64,000 nucleotides of DNA from Gammaproteobacteria bacterium (lineage in GTDB: Bacteria; Pseudomonadota; Gammaproteobacteria; Pseudomonadales; Pseudomonadaceae). The position numbers and the translations under genes are program-made. Location: NCBI GenBank assembly GCA_012728315.1, contig JAAYFI010000007.1, positions 1 through 64,000 on the forward strand, given 5' to 3'. The notes under the pieces are model-generated. The model was given only the letters and a program-made list of their open reading frames with translations. It had not been told where the DNA came from and made no database searches. Every line of letters starts with the position of its first letter. The stretch's first letter is position 1. This document shows positions 30,201 to 38,074 of this stretch, in pieces.

Positions 30201-30347
30201 TTATCCACAGCGCCATCCCATGGCTTTGTGCACAGTTCAAAAGAGCTGAGTGTTTTTTGATCAGCCTTGGCTAAGCCGTGCTGTACATGAGTTAGAGCGG
30301 TGTCTCCCCAGCTTATCCACAGCCCCATGCACGTTACGGGTGGATAA
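30201..30347 (+). repeat. DnaA-box module C
   Basis: Boxes at 30201-30209 and 30313-30321, inverted box (GGTGGATAA) at 30339-30347. Spacing is again exactly 112 and 26 nt. TTTTTTGA lies at the same offset as in A and B. Confidence 0.85.
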
Positions 30348-30356
30348 GATGCACAT

Positions 30357-30389
30357 GGCCAATTGAGGGCTCAGACTCTACAATTGGCC
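30357..30389. promoter_or_regulatory. Inverted repeat upstream of the TRAP permease genes
   Basis: Perfect 9-bp arms GGCCAATTG (30357-30365) and CAATTGGCC (30381-30389), 15 nt apart, ending 27 nt before the dctQ start. It could be an operator or a hairpin that insulates the array from the permease genes. Confidence 0.45.
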
Positions 30390-30416
30390 GCTTAACTATT
30401 CTCTAGAAGCGCTCTT

Positions 30417-30959
30417 ATGTCTTTTTTCTCTTGGCCGGTGCGTATTGCAACGGGTATTCAAGCGGCGAATGCTGCTTTGGGGCGAGCTTGTGCTTGGCTA
30501 ACATTGTTTTTGGTAGTGGGCACGGCCTGCGTGGTGGTGTTGCGTTACGCCTTTGGTGTCGGCGCGACGGCGCTGCAGGAAGCCGTGATGTATGCCCATG
30601 CGCTGACCTTTATGGGCACGGCGGCGTGGGCGTTGCAACGGGGTGCACATGTGCGTGTGGATATCTTTTATCAAAACTTTTCCGCGCGTAAAAAAGCCTT
30701 AGTCGACAGCAGTGGTCACTTATTACTGTTACTGCCAATGTGTTTGTTTTTAGGTTGGAACAGCTGGGGCTATGTGGCTAATTCGTGGGCGATGCAAGAA
30801 ACCTCAGGTGAAGCCGGTGGTTTAGGTTTTATGTACCTGCAGAAAAGTATCATTTTGTTATTGGTCGGCAGTTTGCTGCTGCAGGCCTGTGCGGACTTGG
30901 TGTTATTGATTAAGCAATTGCTGACACCGGTGCCGGTTGCGGGTGCGCAACATGACTGA
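30417..30959 (+). CDS. TRAP transporter small permease (DctQ family)
   Basis: A 180-residue membrane protein with four predicted helices and the DctQ-type motif EAVMYAHALTFMGTAAWAL followed by RGAHVRVDIFY. It pairs with the DctM protein that overlaps its end. AGAAG precedes the ATG. No periplasmic binding-protein gene is adjacent, which is unusual. The substrate cannot be told. Confidence 0.88.
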   Translation: MSFFSWPVRIATGIQAANAALGRACAWLTLFLVVGTACVVVLRYAFGVGATALQEAVMYAHALTFMGTAAWALQRGAHVRVDIFYQNFSARKKALVDSSGHLLLLLPMCLFLGWNSWGYVANSWAMQETSGEAGGLGFMYLQKSIILLLVGSLLLQACADLVLLIKQLLTPVPVAGAQHD

Positions 30960-32331
30960 GATCTTAGCCATTGCCTTATTTGTCACCATTTGCCTGACTT
31001 TAGTGATGGGCTACCCGGTGGCCTTTGTGCTGGGTGGTGTGTCTTTGGTGTTTGCCGTGATCGGCATGTTAACCGGCGTTTTTGATCCGGTATTTTTACA
31101 AGCCTTACCCAACCGTTTATTCGGCATTATGAATAATCAGACGTTGTTGGCAGTGCCGTTATTTGTGTTTATGGGGGTGATGCTAGAGAAGTCGCGAGTG
31201 GCAGAAGATTTGCTCGAATCCATGTCACGATTGTTTGGCACTTTGCGTGGTGGTCTAGCCATTTCTGTTTGTGTGGTCGGTGCTTTATTAGCCGCCAGCA
31301 CTGGTGTCGTCGGCGCAACCGTGGTGACTCTGGGCTTGCTGGCGCTGCCAACCATGCTGCGCCGTGGTTATGATCCTGCAGTGGCGACTGGCACCTTAGC
31401 GGCAACCGGCACCTTGGGGCAGATTATTCCACCATCGATTATTTTGGTGTTGCTCGGCGATGTGCTCTCCAGTGCCTATCAGCAAGCGCAAATTCGCATG
31501 GGTGTGTTTACTCCGAAAACCGTCTCGGTGGGCGACTTGTTTATTGGCGCTTTAATTCCAGGCCTGCTGTTGGTGGGCATGTATATCGTCTATTTGATTT
31601 TTGTTGCGCTGGCGCAGCCGAAAAAACTGCCCGCTTTGCCGCAAGAAGCCTTAGGGCCGATTGAATGGGGGCGCTTATTTAAAGCCTTATTGCCGCCATT
31701 GCTGCTGATGGGCTCAGTGCTGGGCTCGATTTTAGCTGGTGTGGCAACGCCGACTGAGGCGGCAGCCTTGGGCGCGATTGGTGCGTTACTGTTGGCGCTA
31801 CTGAAAGGGCAGTTCACTGTGGGTCGCTTACGTGAAGTGGCGCATGGCACCGCGGAAATCAGCGCCATGGTGTTTATGATTTTGATTGGCGCTTCGTTGT
31901 TCTCTCTAGTGTTTCGTGGCTTTGGCGGCGATGTAATGATTGAGAATGTCTTTGCGCAACTGCCCGGTGGCGTACTTGGTGCTTTCTTCTTAGTGATGCT
32001 GGTGATTTTCCTGCTGGGCTTTATTCTCGACTTTATTGAAATCATCTTCGTGGTGGTGCCGATTGTCGGCCCTGTGCTGCTGTCGATGGGGCTGGATCCA
32101 GTCTGGTTGGGTGTGATGATTGCGCTAAATTTGCAAACCTCATTTTTAACCCCGCCTTTTGGTTTTTCGCTGTTTTATTTACGTAGCGTAACGCCGGCAT
32201 CGGTGCCGACTACCACGATGTACCGTGGTGTTTTACCTTTTATTGCTATTCAAATCAGCATGTTAGTGATTGCTTATGTCTGGCCAGACATCATCACTTG
32301 GCTGCCGAATCAGATCTATGGCGGCAATTAA
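30952..32331 (+). CDS. TRAP transporter large permease (DctM family)
   Basis: A 459-residue membrane protein with about twelve helices, a DctM subunit. Conserved segments GGLAISVCVVGALLAASTGV, TGTLGQIIPPSIILVLLGD and NLQTSFLTPPFGFSLFYL are present. Start ATG 30952 overlaps dctQ by 8 nt; the 30937 GTG start is less likely. It acts with DctQ and a binding protein in sodium-driven uptake. Confidence 0.92.
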   Translation: MTEILAIALFVTICLTLVMGYPVAFVLGGVSLVFAVIGMLTGVFDPVFLQALPNRLFGIMNNQTLLAVPLFVFMGVMLEKSRVAEDLLESMSRLFGTLRGGLAISVCVVGALLAASTGVVGATVVTLGLLALPTMLRRGYDPAVATGTLAATGTLGQIIPPSIILVLLGDVLSSAYQQAQIRMGVFTPKTVSVGDLFIGALIPGLLLVGMYIVYLIFVALAQPKKLPALPQEALGPIEWGRLFKALLPPLLLMGSVLGSILAGVATPTEAAALGAIGALLLALLKGQFTVGRLREVAHGTAEISAMVFMILIGASLFSLVFRGFGGDVMIENVFAQLPGGVLGAFFLVMLVIFLLGFILDFIEIIFVVVPIVGPVLLSMGLDPVWLGVMIALNLQTSFLTPPFGFSLFYLRSVTPASVPTTTMYRGVLPFIAIQISMLVIAYVWPDIITWLPNQIYGGN

Positions 32332-32355
32332 GTTGACCGCTCAGGAGCGCTAAAA

Positions 32356-33249
32356 ATGCAGCAGACAATCACCGTGATGGATTTCTCTGGTTTGCCAGGC
32401 TGGCGTTTACGCTTTGGCCAAGCGCAGTTGGATATCTGCCAGCAAGGCGGGCAAATTCTCAGCTACTTTGCCGACATCGAACAACCGCCGCTGATTTGGC
32501 TGAGTGACTGTGCTGAGTATCTGCGTGGGCAAGGCGTGCGCGGTGGGGTGCCGGTGTGCTGGCCTTGGTTTGGCGATATTCAGCGTAACCCGGAAGCTGT
32601 ACAAAAAACGACCACAGCGGCTGCGCCCTTCCATGGTTTGGCACGTACGTTGGATTGGCAGCTGATTCACAGCAGCGCCACTAACAATGGCGCGCAGTTG
32701 AGTTTGCAGTTGGATGCCAGCCAAGGCTTAAGCGCTTGGCCGCATGCGGCCAAGCTAGAGTTGCATATCGAGTTGGGCGAGCGTTTAACCATACGTCTGG
32801 ACAACCATAATCTTGGCAGTGAGCCGCTGGCGATCAGTCAGGCGCTGCATAGCTATTTTGCCGTCAGTGATATTCGTAAGGTTACCGTGCAAGGCTTAGC
32901 GGGTTGTCCTTATCATGAAACTCTTGAGCAATGGCAGCTGCGCGAGCAGGTGGGCGACTTAAGTTTTAGCGGTGAAACCGATCGGGTGTATTTGGATGTT
33001 CCAGCCCATCTGCAGATTGTTGATCCAGGCTGGCAGCGCCGGATTCATTTGCGTACCCAAGGCTCGCAGTCAGCGATTGTCTGGAATCCGTGGATTGATA
33101 AAGCACAAACACTGAGCGGTTTTGCTAATGATGCTTGGCAGCAGATGCTCTGTATTGAAAATGCCAATGTGCTAGCCGATCACCTGCTATTAGCGCCTAA
33201 CCAGCGCCATAGTTTGCAGCTTGAGTTGAGCAGCAGCATTGAGCGTTAA
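32356..33249 (+). CDS. D-hexose-6-phosphate mutarotase (YeaD family)
   Basis: A 297-residue galactose-mutarotase-fold protein. GGVPVCWPWFGD, FHGLAR and SQALHSYFAV carry the conserved active-site residues. It speeds interconversion of glucose-6-phosphate anomers. AGGAG lies before the ATG. It is 24 nt after the TRAP large permease gene and may be co-transcribed. Confidence 0.92.
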   Translation: MQQTITVMDFSGLPGWRLRFGQAQLDICQQGGQILSYFADIEQPPLIWLSDCAEYLRGQGVRGGVPVCWPWFGDIQRNPEAVQKTTTAAAPFHGLARTLDWQLIHSSATNNGAQLSLQLDASQGLSAWPHAAKLELHIELGERLTIRLDNHNLGSEPLAISQALHSYFAVSDIRKVTVQGLAGCPYHETLEQWQLREQVGDLSFSGETDRVYLDVPAHLQIVDPGWQRRIHLRTQGSQSAIVWNPWIDKAQTLSGFANDAWQQMLCIENANVLADHLLLAPNQRHSLQLELSSSIER

Positions 33250-33325
33250 ACGTAGGCAAGCTAGGTTTTCCTGTCAGTAACCCATGCATCTGCTAGGCTT
33301 AGCTGTCCGTTAACGGGAGCAAGTA

Positions 33326-34678
33326 ATGAGTTTAAATGATCAATGGATGCAGCGTGATTTAGCCGTGCTATGGCATCCCTGCACACAAATGAAAGACCAC
33401 GAAAAATTACCTTTAGTGCCGATTCGCCGCGCCGAAGGGATTTGGTTGGAAGATTTTGATGGTAACCGCTATTTAGATGCGGTGAGCTCGTGGTGGACCA
33501 ATATTTTTGGCCACTGCAATCCGCGTATTAATGATCGCATTAAGCAGCAACTGGATCAGCTTGAGCACGTGATGCTCGCAGGTTTTAGCCATGCACCCGT
33601 GATTGAGCTGTCGGAGCGCTTAGTGGCGATGACGCCAGAGGGTTTAGATCGCGTTTTTTACGCCGACAATGGCTCATCGGGCATTGAAGTGGCGTTAAAA
33701 ATGAGCCACCACTATTGGCTCAATCACGATCAGCCGCAGAAGAAACGTTTTGCCACCATTACCAATGGTTACCACGGTGAAACCCTAGGTACCTTGGCGG
33801 TCGGTGATGTCGCGCTCTTTACCGAAACCTATAAAGCGTTATTGATGGACTGCATTAAGGTGCCGAGCCCAGATTGCTATCACCGTCCCGAAGGGGTGAG
33901 TTGGGAAGCGCATTCACGTTTGATGTTCGAGCATATGCGCCAGACCCTTGCCGAGCATCACCATGAGCTGGCGGCGGTGATTCTGGAGCCCTTGGTGCAA
34001 GGTGCCGGTGGTATGCGCATGTACCATCCGATTTATCTAACCTTGCTGCGTGAGGCCTGTGATGAATATGGCGTGCATCTGATTGTCGATGAAATTGCCA
34101 TGGGTTTTGGCCGCACCGGTACCCTGTTCGCCTGTGAACAAGCCCATATCACTCCAGACTTTTTGATTTTATCTAAAGCGCTGACGGGCGGTTATTTGCC
34201 GATGGCGGCGATTCTGACCACCAATCAGGTGTATCAAGCGTTTTATGATGAGTACGACACGCTACGCGCGTTTTTACATTCACATACCTATACCGGCAAC
34301 CCGCTGGCGTGCGCTGCGGCATTGGCGACCTTGGATATTTTCGCGCAAGATAATGTGATTGAGAAAAACCAAGTGCTAGCCAAATGCATGGGCGATGCCA
34401 CCAAGCATCTACAAGATCATCCGCATGTGGCTGAAGTGCGCCAGACTGGAATGATTTTGGCGATTGAAATGGTCAAAGATAAAGTCACTAAAGAGCCCTT
34501 TGCTTGGCAAGAACGTCGTGGTCTTAAGGTGTTTGAGCATGCCATGGCCAAAGGTGCGCTGCTGCGGCCTTTAGGCAGTGTGGTGTACTTTATTCCGCCT
34601 TATGTGATCACACCTGAGCAAATCCATTGGCTGGCCGAAGTGGCCACTGAAGGCATTGATCTGGCCACCCGCGATTAA
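33326..34678 (+). CDS. bioA: Adenosylmethionine-8-amino-7-oxononanoate aminotransferase
   Basis: PLP class III aminotransferase that converts KAPA to DAPA using SAM as the amino donor. SSWWTNIFGHCNPRIN, the PLP-lysine motif LSKALTGGYLPMA and HSHTYTGNPLACAAAL are diagnostic. At 450 residues it has a normal length. It is separate from bioBFHCD, as in Pseudomonas, and is followed by a terminator and rsmE. Confidence 0.96.
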   Translation: MSLNDQWMQRDLAVLWHPCTQMKDHEKLPLVPIRRAEGIWLEDFDGNRYLDAVSSWWTNIFGHCNPRINDRIKQQLDQLEHVMLAGFSHAPVIELSERLVAMTPEGLDRVFYADNGSSGIEVALKMSHHYWLNHDQPQKKRFATITNGYHGETLGTLAVGDVALFTETYKALLMDCIKVPSPDCYHRPEGVSWEAHSRLMFEHMRQTLAEHHHELAAVILEPLVQGAGGMRMYHPIYLTLLREACDEYGVHLIVDEIAMGFGRTGTLFACEQAHITPDFLILSKALTGGYLPMAAILTTNQVYQAFYDEYDTLRAFLHSHTYTGNPLACAAALATLDIFAQDNVIEKNQVLAKCMGDATKHLQDHPHVAEVRQTGMILAIEMVKDKVTKEPFAWQERRGLKVFEHAMAKGALLRPLGSVVYFIPPYVITPEQIHWLAEVATEGIDLATRD

Positions 34679-34694
34679 CGGCTAGACGCTCTGT

Positions 34695-34724
34695 AAAAAA
34701 CCACGCACCATAGCGTGGTTTTTT
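34695..34724 (+). terminator. Rho-independent terminator after bioA
   Basis: A-tract, 11-bp stem (AAAAAACCACG with CGTGGTTTTTT), loop CACCATAG, and a T-rich 3' side, 17 nt after the bioA stop. It can work on either strand. Confidence 0.85.
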
Positions 34725-34741
34725 ATTGTCGGAGTTTAAGC

Positions 34742-35461
34742 ATGTCGCTACCGCGTTTTTTTGTTGCTGCGCCCTTAGCCTTGGGTCTTCATGACTTGCC
34801 TGAAGCGCAAGCGCATTACCTGAGTCGCGTGCTGCGCTTAAGCGTTGGCGCGGCGGTGCAGTTGTTTGATGGCAGCGGCCAAGAGTTTGTTGCTGAGTTG
34901 ACTGCTGTTGGTAAAAAGTCTGTACAGGTTGATGTGCGCGAGCGTTTGGACGGTTTGCCTGAGTCATCTTTACGTATTCACTTAGGCCAAGGTTTATCCC
35001 GTGGTGAGCGCATGGATTGGGCGATTCAAAAAGCTACGGAGTTGGGTGTGGCGGAAATAACGCCGTTGTTCACCGAGCGTTGCGAGGTGCGTCTCAACGA
35101 TGAACGTGCACAAAAACGTCTCGAGCATTGGCAACAAATCGCCATTAGCGCCTGTGAGCAATGTGGTCGTTCTCAGGTGCCAGTGATTCATCCACCGCAG
35201 TCGCTTAAAGATTGGCAAGCCCGTGTAGAAGCTGATTTGAAACTGGTGCTGCATCCTGTTGCGCAGCCCTTAATAGAGCACCCAAGGCCAAGCCGTTTAG
35301 CTTTTTTAATTGGCCCAGAAGGGGGGTTAACTGAAGCTGAAGTGCAACAAGCAAGCACCTATGGTTTTCAACCTGCGCGTTTGGGGCCGCGGGTGTTACG
35401 CACGGAAACCGCACCTGTTGTTGCCTTAAGTGTGGCGCAACAGTTATGGGGTGATTTTTAA
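34742..35461 (+). CDS. rsmE: 16S rRNA m3U1498 methyltransferase
   Basis: SPOUT-fold methyltransferase that makes N3-methyluridine at 1498 of 16S rRNA. The C-terminal knot motifs LIGPEGGLTEAE and LGPRVLRTETAPVVAL are clear, as is the N-terminal PUA-like part (HYLSRVLRLSVG). Start ATG 34742 (239 residues) has GGAG upstream; the longer frame from 34715 crosses the terminator. Confidence 0.95.
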   Translation: MSLPRFFVAAPLALGLHDLPEAQAHYLSRVLRLSVGAAVQLFDGSGQEFVAELTAVGKKSVQVDVRERLDGLPESSLRIHLGQGLSRGERMDWAIQKATELGVAEITPLFTERCEVRLNDERAQKRLEHWQQIAISACEQCGRSQVPVIHPPQSLKDWQARVEADLKLVLHPVAQPLIEHPRPSRLAFLIGPEGGLTEAEVQQASTYGFQPARLGPRVLRTETAPVVALSVAQQLWGDF

Positions 35462-35557
35462 ATCAGCTTGTTGGAATGACCGGTGTTGTTAGCCTCTAGA
35501 TGCAGAGCTTATCAAGCAGGGTCGGCAAGGGTTGCTCGACACATACACCGAGCGCCC

Positions 35558-35683
35558 TTAGCACACACCCATATCCAGCTGTAAAACAGCTAACCCTGCT
35601 TGGGACCAGCCCCAGCATGCGGCAATAAGTATCACGCTGAGCAGCACTACAGCCCCGGTGATATACAAAGATTTTTTGCTCAT
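35558..35683 (-). CDS. Small single-helix protein coupled to the MFS gene
   Basis: A 41-residue open frame whose ATG overlaps the stop of the MFS gene (ATGA). It begins MSKKSLYITG, has one hydrophobic helix (about residues 6-25), and ends LAVLQLDMGVC. The overlap, the membrane helix and the distinctive tail suggest a real gene expressed by translational coupling. Function unknown; it may assist the carrier. It is a micro-ORF found by reading, so confidence is moderate. Confidence 0.6.
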   Translation of the reverse strand: MSKKSLYITGAVVLLSVILIAACWGWSQAGLAVLQLDMGVC

Positions 35684-36906
35684 AGGTCTGTTCCGGCTCG
35701 AGAGGTTGGATGCTGAACAAAGGTGACTGAACGCTCGCGAATGGGCAAGTTAAGCAGTGCGGCAATCACGCTTAATACAATGGAGAGCTGCCAAACCAGC
35801 GAGTAACTACCGGTTTGATCATAGACCAAACCGCCCAGCCAGCCACCTAAAAATGAGCCCAGCTGATGGAATAAAAATACTATTCCAGCCAGCATAGATA
35901 AATGCTTAACACCAAACAGAGTCGCGATGGTGCCATTGGTCAGTGGTACTGTGGATAACCAGAGTAAGCCCATCGCCACTGCAAAGGCATAGGCGGAGAA
36001 GGTACTCAGTGGTAAATAAAAGAATAGAGTAATAACAATAGCGCGTAAAAAGTATAAAGCCGCTAGTAAGTGCGGTTTTGCATAACGCCCACCCAGCCAG
36101 CCGGCGATCCACGTACCGGCAATATTAAACAGGCCCACTAAGGCTAAAACCATGGTGCCAGCTTGGGCTGGCAGTTGCCGGTCCAGTAAGTAAGCTGGGA
36201 TATGGATACCAATAAAGACCACTTGGAAGCCGCACACAAAAAAACCTAAAGACAGTAACCAAAAATCATGATGAGCGGCGACCTGCTTTAATACGCTGCT
36301 CAATGGCAGCTTGGCGCTATCTTCAACAAGGTTGCTGAGATTCTCGTTCAGCATGCACGATAAAGGCAGTAATAAGACAATCAGTGCGGCGCAGACTAAT
36401 AAAGCCGTTGACCAGCCAAATAATTCCAATAAGCTTAAAGTGCCCGGTAGCATCACAAATTGACCAAAAGAACCGGCGGCACTGGCGATACCCATGGCCA
36501 TGCTGCGCTTTTCAGGTGCAACTGAGCGACCCACGGCCGAGAGTAAAACTGCAAAAGACGTTCCTGATAAGCCCAAACCAATCAACAGGCCTGTGCTTAA
36601 GAAGAGCGCGGTAGGCGTATTGGCATGGGCCATCAACAACAAACCTAAGGCGTAGGCTATGGCGCTTAGAAATACTGTTCGCTTAACCCCGTAGCGATCA
36701 GCAAAAGCACCGACAAAGGGCTGTACAACGCCCCAGATTAAGTTTTGCACGGCAATCGCAAAGGCGAAAATTTCGCGCCCCCAGCCAAACTCATGCGTCA
36801 TGGGTTGTAAAAACAGACCAAAGGCATGGCGGATACCCAATGACAGGGCCAGTACAATTGAACTGCCAAGCATGAGTAACAGAGCATTGCGTGCAGTTTG
36901 ATTCAT
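35680..36906 (-). CDS. Major facilitator superfamily transporter
   Basis: A 408-residue carrier with twelve predicted helices. The motif A-like segment GAFADRYGVKRT lies between helices 2 and 3, and LSTGLLIGLGLSGTSFAV fits the OFA/NarK-like monocarboxylate side of the family. The substrate is unknown. There is no strong ribosome binding site at the ATG. The 41-residue gene follows with a 4-nt overlap. Confidence 0.88.
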   Translation of the reverse strand: MNQTARNALLLMLGSSIVLALSLGIRHAFGLFLQPMTHEFGWGREIFAFAIAVQNLIWGVVQPFVGAFADRYGVKRTVFLSAIAYALGLLLMAHANTPTALFLSTGLLIGLGLSGTSFAVLLSAVGRSVAPEKRSMAMGIASAAGSFGQFVMLPGTLSLLELFGWSTALLVCAALIVLLLPLSCMLNENLSNLVEDSAKLPLSSVLKQVAAHHDFWLLSLGFFVCGFQVVFIGIHIPAYLLDRQLPAQAGTMVLALVGLFNIAGTWIAGWLGGRYAKPHLLAALYFLRAIVITLFFYLPLSTFSAYAFAVAMGLLWLSTVPLTNGTIATLFGVKHLSMLAGIVFLFHQLGSFLGGWLGGLVYDQTGSYSLVWQLSIVLSVIAALLNLPIRERSVTFVQHPTSRAGTDL

Positions 36907-37117
36907 CGCAACTCGGCTTGAATGGGGTGAATGAGGCTTAGCATAAACGAGTCAGTGCTTCGCTATCTATAGGTTAATGGGGGCTAGCAATGCATTTAAG
37001 TTAAGGGCTGTAGCAGGCTAACCCTCAATAAATAACTGCGCCTGATAGGCCCTTTTGCAGGGGAATGCACTAAACTAGCGCGTAATTTTTCCTATCTTGA
37101 TCCCTAAGGGGCCGTTT

Positions 37118-38050
37118 GTGTCTGCTGTTTTGCATAATATTTTATCCTCTGTGTTGCCTATTTTGCTGTTTTTAGTGGGCGGTTATGCTGTAGGCAAAGT
37201 GTTGAATCCCTTTATTGTGCATAAGGCAGTTAAAGGCATCACGCCTGTGGTGTGGATTATTCTTTTTGTGATTGGTCTTGAGTCTGGCGAAGCCTTTAGC
37301 TCTTTGGCTGCAGGACTGAGCATTCTTAAACATGCCTCCCTCTATGCTGTCACTATTAGTGCTGTGGTTTTTGTCCTGATTATGCCGTTTAACCGCAAAC
37401 CTGTTGCCAGTGATAATGAGCCTAATTCATGGGCTGCACTTTGGCACCCGATCAAAGAGTGTTTAATCGCTTTTAGCTTAGTGTTGCTGGGGGCTTTTTT
37501 CTATCGACTGCACTGGCATGAGAATCAATTGGGCGAAGTGGCTTTCAATATTTCTTATTGGCTGTATGTGCTGCTATTGCTGATTGGTATGGATTTGGCG
37601 CAAGTGTCCATTAGCCGCTCATGGCTGGCACCGCGGGTCTTATTGATTCCTTTATTGGTGATGGTCGGCTCAATGGTGGCAGGGGTGTTCATCAGCGTGC
37701 TAACGGGTGAGAAGCTGGCTGTAGCTTTAGCACTGAGTACGGGCTTTGGCTGGTTTAGTTTATCAGGCGCCTTAGCTGGGCAGTATTTAGGTGATGCCTA
37801 CGGCAGTGTTGCCTTGCTTAACGATCTAATGCGTGAGCTGATTGGGTTGAGCGTAGTCTTTATTTTAGGGCGTAATTATGCCAACAGCAGTGTGGGCGTC
37901 TGCGCGGCGACGGCCATGGATACCACGCTGCCTTTTGTGCGCAAAGCTTGTAATTATGAATATGTACCAACGGCAATTATCAGTGGTTTAGTTCTGACTG
38001 TTGCAGCGCCGTTCTTTATGTTGTTTTTTCTCAGCCTTGCAACTGTTTAA
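37118..38050 (+). CDS. lysO: Lysine exporter LysO family protein
   Basis: A 310-residue membrane protein of the LysO (DUF340, YbjE) family. FGWFSLSGALAGQYLGDAYG and LNDLMRELIGL are the hallmark conserved segments, with DTTLPFV later. E. coli LysO exports lysine and its toxic analogue. Start GTG 37118 has AAGGGG 7 nt upstream; a TTG at 37097 would add seven residues. Confidence 0.9.
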   Translation: MSAVLHNILSSVLPILLFLVGGYAVGKVLNPFIVHKAVKGITPVVWIILFVIGLESGEAFSSLAAGLSILKHASLYAVTISAVVFVLIMPFNRKPVASDNEPNSWAALWHPIKECLIAFSLVLLGAFFYRLHWHENQLGEVAFNISYWLYVLLLLIGMDLAQVSISRSWLAPRVLLIPLLVMVGSMVAGVFISVLTGEKLAVALALSTGFGWFSLSGALAGQYLGDAYGSVALLNDLMRELIGLSVVFILGRNYANSSVGVCAATAMDTTLPFVRKACNYEYVPTAIISGLVLTVAAPFFMLFFLSLATV

Positions 38051-38074
38051 GCTCAGCATAGAGTTTTTTGCAGA

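Larger units (their letters stand above)
29143..30416. other. DnaA-box array, mostly non-coding
   Basis: This 1.27 kb stretch carries eight exact TTATCCACA 9-mers (six on the plus strand: 29195, 29307, 29801, 29913, 30201, 30313; two on the minus: 29696-29704, 30054-30062). It also has three minus-strand boxes with one mismatch (29333, 29939, 30339). TTGTGCACA variants in modules B and C add weaker sites. It could be a DnaA-titration or reactivation locus, or an accessory origin. Long reading frames across it look accidental. Only one small gene (29377-29580) is kept. Confidence 0.85.

Noticed and set aside
29801..30328. 175-residue minus-strand reading frame over the DnaA-box array
   Set aside because: It runs through two repeat modules, has no ribosome binding site or known motif, and its composition is set by the repeats. 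The shorter frame at 29935-30240 and the plus-strand frame at 29175-29402 are rejected for the same reason.
29195..30347. CRISPR array
   Set aside because: The repeats are DnaA-box modules about 147 nt long with irregular distances (606 and 400 nt), no cas genes, and no uniform spacers.
29143..30416. The main chromosomal origin (oriC)
   Set aside because: In pseudomonads oriC is beside dnaA/rpmH; none of those genes is here, and there is no obvious A/T-rich unwinding element.
35496..35765. 89-residue minus-strand frame overlapping the MFS gene end
   Set aside because: It overlaps the 3' end of the MFS gene in another frame and has no supporting features; the 41-residue frame inside it in a different frame is better.
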